NCBI GenBank assembly: GCA_002501285.1
Contig: DLSG01000017.1
Location: 1 to 20,634, forward strand
Source: Christensenella sp. UBA7868
GTDB lineage: Bacteria; Bacillota; Clostridia; Christensenellales; UBA1242
Length of the DNA: 20,634 bases
Direction: 5' to 3'
A program made the position numbers and the translations under genes. Below, piece after piece: positions 5,802-14,077 of this stretch; positions within the stretch are counted from its first letter, which is position 1, and every line of letters starts with the position of its first letter. The notes under the pieces were generated by a model. The model ran no database searches, was not told where the DNA came from, and worked only from the letters and a program-made list of their open reading frames with translations.

Positions 5802-6395
5802 ATGGTTAAATCTAAAAACAAAAAAAGCGTTATCGCTCTAATTGCTATGGCTTTCCTTCTAGTTGCTTCTATCTGTCTTGCTGCTACTGGTGCATGGTTC
5901 ACAAGTGCAAAAACAGATGCTGGTAAAACTTTAACTTTCGGTAAAGTTGAAATTACTGTAACTAGTGCTAAAGGCTTAGAAGTTGTGAAAGGTAACAAAG
6001 CTGGTGATTACCTAGAAGCTACTAATGTAATGCCAGGTGATAGTCTTTCTTATGAAGGAACAATCGCTAACGAAGGAGATGAAGCTTACTTATTCGTTAA
6101 ATATAGCGTAGATGGTCTAGCTGCAGATGCTACTGTAACATTCCAAGTTGGTGGTATTGATGGTGTTAAACTTGAAGGACAAACTGATGTTTACTATGTT
6201 AAACTAGATAAAAAAGGTGGCGCTAATGCTAACTCTTCAGTTAAATTCGCTGTAGAATTAACTGGTGAAAAATATGACAATGATTATGCTACAAAATCTA
6301 TCACTGCTGTATTAAAAATGCAAGCTATCCAATATGCTAACTTTGCTGATGCCGCTACTGCTTATGCACAAGTTGCTGAAAGTTTAGCTGCTTAG
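5802..6395 (+). CDS. TasA/CalY-like secreted fibre protein with SipW-type signal peptide
   Basis: A 197-residue secreted protein. Residues 1-31 form a signal peptide of the SipW-dependent kind: basic start KSKNKK, hydrophobic core to about 26, then CLAATGAWFTSAKTDAG, which matches the camelysin/TasA consensus around the cleavage site. The mature part is a single beta-rich domain (DSLSYEGTIANEGDEAYLFVKYSV) as in TasA-type proteins that form extracellular fibres in biofilms. No sipW signal peptidase gene is in the window. The ribosome binding site AAGGAG is strong. Codon use differs from neighbours: Ala is almost always GCT, Ile often ATC, and codons look selected for high expression. It is followed by a strong terminator hairpin. 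Family placement is from the signal region and size; fibre formation is inferred. Confidence 0.8.
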   Translation: MVKSKNKKSVIALIAMAFLLVASICLAATGAWFTSAKTDAGKTLTFGKVEITVTSAKGLEVVKGNKAGDYLEATNVMPGDSLSYEGTIANEGDEAYLFVKYSVDGLAADATVTFQVGGIDGVKLEGQTDVYYVKLDKKGGANANSSVKFAVELTGEKYDNDYATKSITAVLKMQAIQYANFADAATAYAQVAESLAA

Positions 6396-6422
6396 TATTC
6401 TAGTATAATTAGATAATCAAAC

Positions 6423-6449
6423 AAAAAACTCGCTTTAAGCGAGTTTTTT
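6423..6449. terminator. Terminator after the TasA-like gene (twin 1)
   Basis: Stem AAAAAACTCGC (6423-6433) with GCGAGTTTTTT (6439-6449), loop TTTAA. It works in both directions. It lies 24 bases before the DUF4238 start, and a TATAAT at 6404-6409 could begin a transcript just upstream of it. It is nearly identical to the hairpin at 7454-7480. Confidence 0.85.
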
Positions 6450-6472
6450 AATTATTAAAAAGGAATAAACAA

Positions 6473-7429
6473 ATGTATTCAAAACAACATTATATTCCAC
6501 AATGTTTTATGAAAGCGTGGAGCAATAATGATAATGTGAATTATTATAATATTTCAAAAAGTAAGTACGAAAATAGAAATATATCTTCAATTTTTTATAA
6601 AAAGCATTTATATTCTTATTCAAGAAAAAATATTTATAATATGCCTCCACAAGAAAAAAACGCTTTTTATGATGTTTTAAAAGATTATATAATTAAAAAT
6701 GAATTAAATGAAATTGTTGATTTTGATTGTGCAATCTTTAATGGGTTATCATCATTTAATGTTTATAAAAATGGTAAGAAATTGGCAAAATCAGAAAAAA
6801 ATAATATAGACCATTTACTTGATACTATTAAAAGTCCAACGTTAGAAAAAGAATTTTGGGAAATGGAAAATTCATGGGAGAAAATTCTTTCAGATTTAAT
6901 CAATTTTCATCAATGCTTTTATAGAACAACAAGTTACAAAAAGGCATATCGTGCTTTTGATAAATATATTACGAAAAATGCAGTCGATATTGCAAAATTT
7001 GTGTACTATTGCATTTTACGTAACCCTTTTTCAATGGAAAAGCCTTTAACTTCAATAAATAATCTTTTTTATTCATCTAACAGTGATAATTTTATAAAAC
7101 AAATACAAAATGATGGGGTTTTTAAACAGATACTAAATTCAAAAGAAAATTTTTGTAATAAATTTTTTGAAGATAAAGGTTTGATTTTTTATGTGACTTT
7201 AAATGGAAATTTTCCTTGTTTTCAAAATATATTAACAAAAATAAAAGATAGTAAGATTTTATCTAATGGTAGTTATATAGCATTAACACCAAACATTTTA
7301 TTAAAAATAGTAACTTGTAAAGAAAAAAAATTTATACAATTAGTTGATATTACTAAAAGTTCTGAATTAATTACAAAAGAATTAATAAAAAACAATAATA
7401 CAAATTATATAATAAAAGAAATTATATAA
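6473..7429 (+). CDS. DUF4238 family protein
   Basis: A 318-residue soluble protein. The N-terminus MYSKQHYIPQCFMKAWS carries the DUF4238 signature (HYIPQ-F-x-x-x-[FW]), and the C-terminal part has the family's late pattern of a short strand, FPCFQN, and SYIALTPNILLKIV. Length (318) fits the family. DUF4238 proteins have no established biochemical function; they are scattered through bacterial genomes as accessory genes. No signal peptide or membrane segment. The start ATG has an AAGGA site nine bases upstream. No room exists for a full promoter between the twin-1 hairpin and the gene, so it is expressed either by read-through from the tasA-like gene or from a weak promoter at 6404-6409. Its base composition is more AT-rich and its codons less biased than the gene before it, which fits later acquisition. 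Confidence 0.78.
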   Translation: MYSKQHYIPQCFMKAWSNNDNVNYYNISKSKYENRNISSIFYKKHLYSYSRKNIYNMPPQEKNAFYDVLKDYIIKNELNEIVDFDCAIFNGLSSFNVYKNGKKLAKSEKNNIDHLLDTIKSPTLEKEFWEMENSWEKILSDLINFHQCFYRTTSYKKAYRAFDKYITKNAVDIAKFVYYCILRNPFSMEKPLTSINNLFYSSNSDNFIKQIQNDGVFKQILNSKENFCNKFFEDKGLIFYVTLNGNFPCFQNILTKIKDSKILSNGSYIALTPNILLKIVTCKEKKFIQLVDITKSSELITKELIKNNNTNYIIKEII

Positions 7430-7453
7430 AATTAATAATAAATTAATTCAACA

Positions 7454-7480
7454 AAAAAACTCGCTTATAGCGAGTTTTTT
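7454..7480. terminator. Bidirectional terminator between DUF4238 gene and the 508-residue gene (twin 2)
   Basis: Stem AAAAAACTCGCT (7454-7465) with AGCGAGTTTTTT (7469-7480), loop TAT. A-run and T-run on both sides allow it to serve both convergent genes. The same stem sequence as the hairpin at 6423-6449, one base different in the loop region. Confidence 0.85.
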
Positions 7481-7503
7481 ATTTATTTAATTATTAATAT
7501 ATT

Positions 7504-9030
7504 TTAATGTTTAAACATATAAAGCACATCATCTTTAACAACCAAATATTTATCATTTGTAGTTTCAAAATATTGATCATAAGTTCCAATAACTTTTTCT
7601 TCGATAATAGATGCTGATTCAACAGTGTTTCCGTCGTCGTCAGTAGAGTGAGTAATATTAACAGTTTTTCTAACCATTTTATCACCATTTTTCATATAAA
7701 CTCTAATTGTATCTCGGGAGTCTTTATCATAATAAGCGGTTACATTTGTGCCTTTTCCAAGATCGAAAGTAGTTGCGTCTGCGGTAAGTTTAAAATAAAG
7801 AATATTTGAAAGATTTTTTCTTGTTACAATTATTCTATAATCTTCTTTAAGCATTGGGTTGTAATTGTCATAAATATTAGCACAATAAGCGCCATTTAAT
7901 TTTTCAGTAGTTAAAGACCCAGTGTTAACATTTGTATGAGCCAGATTACCCGACCATCTTAACCAAATTTCTTTGTTTATAAAACTTGTGTGAAAAGTGT
8001 AAAAAAATTGATTTGTTGAACTATTATCAATCATGGAAGTATAAGCAGATGGGAGGCATGTTAGTACTTTAAATTCTTGATTTGAGATCCTGTCAATAGG
8101 CACCCCCTCAATGTCTATTCCGGCGTAACAATAAACGCCTTTCAAAAATATATTTGTATAGGGTTTAAATGTCGCAAGAATACATTGAAAATCTCGAACA
8201 TTTTCGGCTTCTAAATCATATTTTTTTGATAAATCTGCGGGGTTCATTGTGTCAGTTTTAAGTTTTAAGCAATAGCCATTATAGTTTTCAACTTTGGAAA
8301 TTATCGTTTCGTCAAATTTAGTAAAGCATTTATACTTTGTTGGTTTAGATAAAATTTTAATATTTTTGCCAAAAACTTCAACTTTAAAACTGTAAACCCT
8401 TGCATTTTTATTTGTTAAATAAACATACATGAAATTGCCATTTTCTTGAACTGCGACACCTTCGATTGTTTCGCTCATAATATGACGACCTTTTTTAAAA
8501 GATAATCTTTTATAATTTTTATCAGTCGATATGATTTTAGAATCTGGAAAATAAATATCAAAAATACTATCTGCAGTAACTTCGGCATCAACAGTTACAG
8601 TTGCACTAAATGTTTCACCTTCGCAATAAATTGCAAAAAGAGTTAAAACGCCATAATTGTTGTTTCCAAATTCATTAATTATATAAGATTTAGTACACTC
8701 AACGCAGTCACTTGTGTTTTTAACAGTGCCGTCAGGCACATATTCGGTAAAAGGTTCATCAAGTTTAAAAGGGTCTTCGCTAAACTCTTTTGGAATAGGA
8801 TTTTCAGTTAGATAGTTGTTCACATCATTTAATTTGTCATAAATAGTAGTTAAGTCAATATCGCTAGTGCCTTTAATGTCGTCACAAATATCATTCGTAA
8901 GTTTAGTTTGGTTAAAAGTGCCAGCACCCGAAGACGACCCAGAACCTTTGCTGTCCATATATCCACGCAAGTCACGATCAAGTCGCTCAACCTTGTCTAG
9001 GGTTTCATTTGTTATTTGTTCAATATCCAT
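7504..9030 (-). CDS. Unrecognised 508-residue soluble protein with coiled-coil head and Gly-Ser linker
   Basis: I do not recognise this family. Residues 1-27 (MDIEQITNETLDKVERLDRD...) are helical and could form a short coiled coil; 28-38 (SKGSGSSSGAGT) is a flexible Gly-Ser linker; a second short helical part follows (NDICDDIKGTSDIDLTTIYDKLNDV); from about 90 on the sequence alternates hydrophobic and polar residues in a way typical of beta-sheet domains, to the end (YLVVKDDVLYMFKH). There is no signal peptide, lipobox, membrane helix or sorting motif. This modular plan (helical stalk, linker, beta-rich head) recalls phage tail or baseplate accessory proteins, but no other phage gene is near, so this is only an analogy. 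It has an AAGGAG site, its own promoter and a terminator, so it stands alone. Codon use is somewhat richer in G and C than its neighbours. Confidence 0.75.
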   Translation of the reverse strand: MDIEQITNETLDKVERLDRDLRGYMDSKGSGSSSGAGTFNQTKLTNDICDDIKGTSDIDLTTIYDKLNDVNNYLTENPIPKEFSEDPFKLDEPFTEYVPDGTVKNTSDCVECTKSYIINEFGNNNYGVLTLFAIYCEGETFSATVTVDAEVTADSIFDIYFPDSKIISTDKNYKRLSFKKGRHIMSETIEGVAVQENGNFMYVYLTNKNARVYSFKVEVFGKNIKILSKPTKYKCFTKFDETIISKVENYNGYCLKLKTDTMNPADLSKKYDLEAENVRDFQCILATFKPYTNIFLKGVYCYAGIDIEGVPIDRISNQEFKVLTCLPSAYTSMIDNSSTNQFFYTFHTSFINKEIWLRWSGNLAHTNVNTGSLTTEKLNGAYCANIYDNYNPMLKEDYRIIVTRKNLSNILYFKLTADATTFDLGKGTNVTAYYDKDSRDTIRVYMKNGDKMVRKTVNITHSTDDDGNTVESASIIEEKVIGTYDQYFETTNDKYLVVKDDVLYMFKH

Positions 9031-9054
9031 AATTTTCTCCTTAAAATTGCAAAA

Positions 9055-9085
9055 ATTATATCAGGAAAACACAAAAAATAAGCAA
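9055..9085 (-). promoter_or_regulatory. Promoter of the 508-residue gene
   Basis: On the minus strand: TTGCTT (9080-9085), 19-base spacer, and TATAAT (9055-9060) with an upstream TGA forming an extended -10. The start would be near 9048, with the SD AAGGAG between it and the ATG at 9030. Confidence 0.6.
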
Positions 9086-9283
9086 ATTAGTGCCAAATTT
9101 AAAGTAAATTTATTAAAATTCAAGTATTATTAACATAAAAAGAAAAAAATCGAAACATTATTAGTCAATTTTTTTATGAAAAAAAAGAACAAAAAAATCG
9201 AAAAAGGAAAGATTTTAAAATAATTTGTAAAATATTTGGAACTTAATTTTGAAAAAAAGAAATACAAAAAATGGCATTTTTTC

Positions 9284-9312
9284 TTGATTTAGTGCAAATA
9301 TTATGCTAAAAT
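9284..9312 (+). promoter_or_regulatory. Promoter of the lipoprotein gene
   Basis: TTGATT (9284-9289), 17-base spacer ending in TGC, TAAAAT (9307-9312), so also an extended -10. A second TATAAT is at 9318-9323. The start near 9319 gives a leader of about 29 bases with AAAGGAG. Confidence 0.65.
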
Positions 9313-9347
9313 AAGAGTATAATAATATTATAAAGGAGATTAAAGAT

Positions 9348-10040
9348 ATGAAAAATTTGGCAAAATGTTTGTGTCTAGCACTATTAGTTACTGTAATGAT
9401 TCCAGTAATCAGCGTATTAACTGCGTGCGGTGATGTGAACACAATTTATGTATCAACTATGGAAGGCTTGAAAACAGCGCTAGAAAGTGATAAACAAACA
9501 ATTAAATTGTCGCAAGACATAAATACAACCGAATCTATTTATATTACAAGAAAAGTTACTTTTGATTTGAATGGAAAAACAATTGAAGCAAGCGGTTATG
9601 ACGGAGTTTTCTGTGTAAGCGGTGAAGGAGAACTTACAATCACAGGAAAAGGTAACATTATTGCAAAAGAAGACAATGATTATGCTATGGCAATTTGGGC
9701 AAAAGAAAATGCAAAAGTTGTAATTGAAAATGGTAAATTTTCACAAAATGTTACAGGAACAGACTCTCAATATGATATGATTTATGCAAGTGGTGCTGCT
9801 CAAATTACAATTTTAGATGGAGAATTCGAAAGCGTTACTCCACAATGGACTTTAAATTTAAAAGATGCAGACAATAAAGTTGCAAAAATGATTGTTAAAG
9901 GCGGAAAATTTGTTGGTTATAATCCTGCAAACAGTTTAACAGAACCAGTAGGCGTAAGTGCTAACTTTGTGGCTGATGGTTATAAATCAGAACTTGTTGA
10001 AGGAACACAAGATACTTACAGAGTTGTTGAAGTAAAATAA
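9348..10040 (+). CDS. Predicted lipoprotein with beta-helix-like repeats
   Basis: A 230-residue exported lipoprotein. Signal: KNLAK, hydrophobic core, then the lipobox LTAC with the lipid-bearing Cys at residue 27, followed by GD. The mature part contains a series of strand-turn units of the right-handed beta-helix type: TIKLSQDINTTESIYITRKV, TFDLNGKTIEASGYDGVFCV, GELTITGKGNIIAKE, AKVVIENGKFSQNV, AQITILDGEFESV, AKMIVKGGKFVGY. The DLNGKTI unit with spaced I-x-I/G patterns is common in surface proteins of uncultured gut Firmicutes with pectate-lyase-like folds, but the solenoid is short and no catalytic residues can be named. Likely anchored on the outer face of the membrane. Own promoter and terminator; single-gene unit. 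Confidence 0.82.
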   Translation: MKNLAKCLCLALLVTVMIPVISVLTACGDVNTIYVSTMEGLKTALESDKQTIKLSQDINTTESIYITRKVTFDLNGKTIEASGYDGVFCVSGEGELTITGKGNIIAKEDNDYAMAIWAKENAKVVIENGKFSQNVTGTDSQYDMIYASGAAQITILDGEFESVTPQWTLNLKDADNKVAKMIVKGGKFVGYNPANSLTEPVGVSANFVADGYKSELVEGTQDTYRVVEVK

Positions 10041-10086
10041 AAAAATAAATAAAATAAAAATCTTAAAATCTTTTTAAATAAATTAG

Positions 10087-10112
10087 AACTCCCATTTCGT
10101 GGGAGTTTTTTT
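10087..10112 (+). terminator. Terminator of the lipoprotein gene
   Basis: Stem AACTCCCA (10087-10094) with TGGGAGTT (10100-10107), loop TTTCG, and a run of seven T's from 10106. Confidence 0.9.
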
Positions 10113-10372
10113 ATAAAACTAAAAATACCATAAAAACAACTAGACTAAAAATTTTAAATTAGCATTGTATAAAAAAATAAATAAATTATAAAGAAAAACA
10201 ATAAATAATAAAACATTTTAATAAATAAATTGTGATTTTAGTAAGAAATAGGAAATTGTGGATTTTGTCAAATTTCTTTTTAATGCAAAAAAAGAATATA
10301 ATTTTTAAACTTTTATAAAAAAATAAAAGACTAAAATAAAATGGTGGTAAATATAAAAATTTGCTTATTTAT
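10113..10372. other. Gene-free AT-rich region upstream of pnp
   Basis: About 260 bases with no open frame, tRNA or recognised riboswitch. A TATAAT-like box follows AAAAAAAGAA at about 10296 without a good -35. A weak inverted repeat GAAATT...AAATTTC spans about 10252-10276. No long GC stem is present, so no RNase III processing hairpin of the kind described in the E. coli pnp leader is seen. Confidence 0.5.
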
Positions 10373-10401
10373 TTGCTTAAAATAAGAAATTAATATATAA
10401 T
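10373..10401 (+). promoter_or_regulatory. Promoter of pnp
   Basis: TTGCTT (10373-10378), 17-base spacer, TATAAT (10396-10401). The start near 10408 gives a leader of about 19 bases containing AAAAGGAG. Confidence 0.7.
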
Positions 10402-10426
10402 TATAAGGTAGTAAAAAGGAGATAAA

Positions 10427-12511
10427 ATGAATTTAGGAAGAGAATTTAGAACCCAAATATCAGGGAAAGAACTTGTTGTAGAAACAGGCAAATTTTGTTT
10501 TCAAACAAACGGACATTGCATAGTTTCTATGGGCGAAACAAGAGTAATGGTAAATGTAAATATGAGTAAAGCCCCTCGTGAAGGAATGGATTTTTTCCCA
10601 CTAGGAGTTGATTTTGAAGAAAAAATGTATTCAGTTGGTAAAATTCCAGGTGGATATAAAAAGCGTGAAGGAAGGGCGAGTGATAAAGCAATTTTAACTT
10701 CAAGACTAATTGATAGACCAATTAGACCTTTGTTTCCAAAAGGATTTTACAATGATGTAGAAGTTGTTGCAACTTGTTTAAGCGTGGATCCAGATTTCGC
10801 ACCAGAAGTTTTAGCAATGATTGGATCATCAATTGCTTTAACAATTAGCGATATTCCGTTTGCTGGCCCAACAGGAAGCGTTGTTGTTGGTTTGATTGGT
10901 GATGAATATGTTATTAACCCAACAGTATCAGAGCGTGAAAAAAGCAGACTTCATTTAACTGTTTCTGGCACAAAAGATGCAGTTTTAATGGTTGAAGCAG
11001 GAGCAAAAGAAGTAACAGAAGACGAAATGCTTAAAGGAATTATGCTTGCTCATGAAGAAATTAAAAAAATTGTTGCTTTTATTGAATCTATCCAAAAAGA
11101 AATTGGAAAACCAAAAGTTGAAATAGAATATTATCATGTTCCAGAAGATTTAGACAAAGCGGTTAGAGAATACGCATACGAAAAAGTTGAAAAAGTTATG
11201 GAGAATTTCGACCGTACTGCTCGTGACGAAGCAGAAGAAGCAATGACAAATGATGTTCTTGCACATTTTGCTGAAACTTTTAAAGACCAAGAAAAAGACA
11301 TTGTAAATAGTTTGTATTACATTAAAAAAGAAGTAATGCGTAAAAAAATTATTGATAATGGTGTTCGTCCAGACGGAAGAAGTTTAACGGAAATTCGTCC
11401 AATTTGGTGTGAAACTGGTATGCTTCCAAGAGTTCATGGAAGTGGTGTTTTCACTCGTGGTTTAACACAAGTTTTAACAACATTAACACTTGGTTCAATT
11501 TCGGATATGCAAAAACTTGAAGGTTTAGACGAAGAAGATTGTAAACGTTATATGCACCATTATAATATGCCAGGATATTCAACTGGTGAAGCAAAACCTT
11601 TAAAAAGTCCAGGAAGAAGAGAAATCGGTCATGGTGCACTTGCAGAAAGAGCATTAGAACCAGTTCTTCCAAGCGAAGAAGAATTTCCTTATGCAATTAG
11701 AACTGTAAGTGAAGTTTTGTCAAGTAATGGTTCAACAAGTCAAGCAAGCGTTTGCGGTTCAACACTTGCGTTAATGGACGGTGGTGTTCCTATTAAAGCA
11801 CCAGTTGCTGGTATTGCTATGGGGCTTATTAAAGACGAAGCAAAAAATAAAGTTGCAATTCTTTCTGATATTCAAGGGCTTGAAGATTTTCTTGGCGATA
11901 TGGACTTTAAAGTTGCTGGAACTGAAAAAGGTATTACAGCAATTCAAATGGATATAAAGATTAAAGGAATTGACGAAAATATTTTAAAAACAGCATTAAA
12001 TCAAGCAAAACAAGGCAGAATGCATATTTTGGGTAAAATGCTTGAAGTTATTGATAAACCTAAAAAAGAATTGTCACCATATGCTCCAAAAATTATTACA
12101 TTTGATATTAATCCAGACAAAATTAAAGATGTTATTGGCAGTGGCGGAAAAATGATTAACAAAATCATTGACGAAACTGGCGTTAAAATTGACATTACAG
12201 ACGAAGGCAAAGTTATGATTGCGTCAAGTGATAGTTTTATGAATGAAAGAGCAAAAGAAATGATTCTTGATATTGCAACAGAACTTGAACTTGGAAAAAC
12301 TTATGAAGGCAAAGTTGTTCGTATTATGCAATTTGGTGCTTTTGTTGAATGCTTAAAAAATAAAGAAGGAATGATTCATATTTCTAAACTTTCAAAAGAG
12401 CATGTTGACAAAGTTGAAGATGTTGTTAAAATTGGCGACAGAGTTTTGGTTGAAGTTATTAAAATTGACGAAAAAGGTAGAGTTGATTTAAGACTTGTTG
12501 AGAAACTTTAA
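10427..12511 (+). CDS. pnp: Polyribonucleotide nucleotidyltransferase (PNPase)
   Basis: A 694-residue protein that degrades RNA 3' to 5' by phosphorolysis in the cytoplasm as a trimer. Domain order: first RNase PH domain (about 10-140, with FFPLGVDFEEKMYSVGKIPG and RLIDRPIRPLFPKGF), helical domain (about 145-230), second RNase PH domain (about 305-545, with NGVRPDGRS and catalytic Asp pair D487 and D493 in LEDFLGDMDFKVAGT), KH domain with GSGG at 571-574, and S1 domain (about 618-690, KTYEGKVVRIMQFGAFVE). All key parts are present. Start ATG has AAAAGGAG. In many Firmicutes rpsO stands directly before pnp; here it does not, and pnp has its own promoter and a terminator 160 bases after the stop. 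Confidence 0.98.
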   Translation: MNLGREFRTQISGKELVVETGKFCFQTNGHCIVSMGETRVMVNVNMSKAPREGMDFFPLGVDFEEKMYSVGKIPGGYKKREGRASDKAILTSRLIDRPIRPLFPKGFYNDVEVVATCLSVDPDFAPEVLAMIGSSIALTISDIPFAGPTGSVVVGLIGDEYVINPTVSEREKSRLHLTVSGTKDAVLMVEAGAKEVTEDEMLKGIMLAHEEIKKIVAFIESIQKEIGKPKVEIEYYHVPEDLDKAVREYAYEKVEKVMENFDRTARDEAEEAMTNDVLAHFAETFKDQEKDIVNSLYYIKKEVMRKKIIDNGVRPDGRSLTEIRPIWCETGMLPRVHGSGVFTRGLTQVLTTLTLGSISDMQKLEGLDEEDCKRYMHHYNMPGYSTGEAKPLKSPGRREIGHGALAERALEPVLPSEEEFPYAIRTVSEVLSSNGSTSQASVCGSTLALMDGGVPIKAPVAGIAMGLIKDEAKNKVAILSDIQGLEDFLGDMDFKVAGTEKGITAIQMDIKIKGIDENILKTALNQAKQGRMHILGKMLEVIDKPKKELSPYAPKIITFDINPDKIKDVIGSGGKMINKIIDETGVKIDITDEGKVMIASSDSFMNERAKEMILDIATELELGKTYEGKVVRIMQFGAFVECLKNKEGMIHISKLSKEHVDKVEDVVKIGDRVLVEVIKIDEKGRVDLRLVEKL

Positions 12512-12670
12512 TTTAAGTTTGTAATATTTTAATTTATATTTATTTAAAAATTGTATTTCAAAATTTTTATTTTAAAAGATAAATTAAGTAATAAAATATT
12601 AGAAAATTTATTAAATCAAAATTTTAAATTTTTCTATAAAATTTTGTTAATAACACTAATATAAATAATT

Positions 12671-12706
12671 AAAACAAGTGGCAGTGTTTTGTCACTTGTT
12701 TTTTTT
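12671..12706 (+). terminator. Terminator of pnp
   Basis: Stem AAAACAAGTG (12671-12680) with CACTTGTTTT (12693-12702), 12-base loop, T-run to 12706. It lies about 160 bases past the pnp stop, an unusually long 3' untranslated stretch made of AT-rich sequence. Confidence 0.75.
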
Positions 12707-12829
12707 AAATTGAGTTATTAAAAAAACTAAAACATAAAAAAATTATGGCAAAATAAAAAATTAAAGCCAAATTGATTAATATTTATAAATAATAACAATT
12801 GTTATAATTTTCTATCATATAAGTTTTAG

Positions 12830-12858
12830 TTGTTAAAATTTTGTTAAAATGATATAAT
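12830..12858 (+). promoter_or_regulatory. Promoter of the acyltransferase gene
   Basis: TTGTTA (12830-12835), 17-base spacer ending TGA, TATAAT (12853-12858), giving an extended -10. The start near 12865 would leave only about ten bases before the TTG start codon, so the GTGAGG sequence used as SD lies at the transcript's 5' edge. Confidence 0.65.
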
Positions 12859-12874
12859 TTTTGTGAGGTAGATT

Positions 12875-14044
12875 TTGAATACGAATGAAAACGAAAATGT
12901 AGAAAAAGTGATAGAAAATATAAACTTTGCAGAAAATGAAAATAACTTGATACAAAGTGAAAGTTTTAATACTTCAAACGATAAAAATTTTGAAAATTTA
13001 GAATTAATTAAAAATAGTCAGTTTGCAAGTAACGAAATTAGTCAAACACCTAAAAAGGTCCATTATTCAAATATTAGTTTAATTAGATTATTAGCAACAA
13101 TATTTATCATAACTTATCACTTTCTTTATTACTGGACAGATGTTGCACAAACTTACTTTCCGTTTTATTTTGCGGTTCCAATCTTTTTGTTTATAAGTGG
13201 ATTTTTATATTCTAAAAAACAAATAAAAGATGTGAAAAAATTTTATTTTAAAAATTATATAAAAATTTTAGTGCCTGTTATTTTATTTTTTGCAATATAT
13301 TTTACGATATTTTTAATTTTTTTTATTTTTAATATTAAACTAGAATTAATAGAAGTCCTTCCTTGTGGTAAAAACGCTAACATTTTTGGGCATCTTTGGT
13401 TTATTTATGCAATATGTTTATGCTATTTTTTCGTTCCACTGATAAACTTTTTTATAACAAATAAAACTAATAAAAGGAAATTTATTTTATTTATATCATT
13501 TATTATTATAACTTGTTTAATAGATATTTTTCTTATGGCCTTTTGTGGAAGTTGTTCAATGTTTATTCCGTTTCTTATAGGTTATTTCTTTAAATATTTA
13601 TACGAAAAAATTGGAGTAAAAGCAAAAACCACTTTATCTATTTTAGGTTTGATAGTTTTTATTTTATCATCTGTTTTTCATTATTATTTAGTCAATTTTA
13701 TAGGAAATTTTAAATATTTTGAATTAGTTAAAGAACTTACAATTGTTTTGATGGGGGTTTCTTTTACAGTGTTTTTGTTAATTTCTTTTGAATTTTTAAA
13801 TAAAAAAGATATAAAAACTCAAAAATTATTAAATATTTCAGACAAATATTCGTTTTATCTTTACATCGTTCACCCAATATTTATGCTTGGTGGGTTATCT
13901 GCTAAAAAAATTACTAATAATATATATTTAGCAATTTTTTTAGTGATAATATTTACAATTGTTTTTTCTGTTATTCTAGAATTTTTAACTCAAAAAATTT
14001 GTAATAAAGTTTTAAATATCAAAAAAAATAAATCTAAAATTTAA
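12875..14044 (+). CDS. Membrane acyltransferase, acyltransferase 3 (OafA/YrhL-like) family
   Basis: A 389-residue protein with about ten membrane segments from residue 68 on. Features of the family: R71 and H82 in ISLIRLLATIFIITYHF (the R-x10-H arrangement of the first helix), FAVPIFLFISGFLYSKK, GHLWFIYAICLCYFF, and SFYLYIVHPIFM near the end. Such proteins O-acylate cell-surface sugars or peptides using acyl groups carried across the membrane. The first 65 residues are an unusual cytoplasmic extension rich in Asn and Glu with no predicted fold. The start is TTG, preceded by GAGG. The gene lies alone between pnp and ftsK, where Firmicutes often have other genes, so it looks like an insertion into a core gene cluster. 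Substrate cannot be named. Confidence 0.85.
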   Translation: MNTNENENVEKVIENINFAENENNLIQSESFNTSNDKNFENLELIKNSQFASNEISQTPKKVHYSNISLIRLLATIFIITYHFLYYWTDVAQTYFPFYFAVPIFLFISGFLYSKKQIKDVKKFYFKNYIKILVPVILFFAIYFTIFLIFFIFNIKLELIEVLPCGKNANIFGHLWFIYAICLCYFFVPLINFFITNKTNKRKFILFISFIIITCLIDIFLMAFCGSCSMFIPFLIGYFFKYLYEKIGVKAKTTLSILGLIVFILSSVFHYYLVNFIGNFKYFELVKELTIVLMGVSFTVFLLISFEFLNKKDIKTQKLLNISDKYSFYLYIVHPIFMLGGLSAKKITNNIYLAIFLVIIFTIVFSVILEFLTQKICNKVLNIKKNKSKI

Positions 14045-14077
14045 CAAAAAAATTAACTAAAATTTTTAATATTTCTA

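Larger units (their letters stand above)
9031..9347. other. Gene-free 317-base region between divergent genes
   Basis: Holds the two divergent promoters (9055-9085 minus, 9284-9312 plus). Between them is a very A-rich stretch with the direct repeat AAAAAAATCGAAA at about 9143 and again (AAAAAAATCGAAAA) at about 9191, and an AT-only inverted repeat AAAAAAT...ATTTTTT at about 9267-9283. No RNA gene or coding frame of any length is supported. The A-tracts may bend the DNA upstream of the lipoprotein promoter. Confidence 0.6.
12512..12874. other. Gene-free 363-base region between pnp and the acyltransferase gene
   Basis: Contains the AT-rich 3' part of the pnp transcript, its terminator (12671-12706) and the promoter of the next gene (12830-12858). 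No coding frame or RNA gene is seen elsewhere in it. Confidence 0.65.

Noticed and set aside
9176..9223. A 15-codon frame beginning MKKKNKKIEKG.
   Set aside because: Low-complexity A-rich sequence with no SD or promoter; expected by chance.
10527..12210. Several antisense frames of 60-80 codons within pnp.
   Set aside because: They are shadows of the pnp coding frame, have no ribosome binding sites, and their amino-acid content is that of reversed codons.
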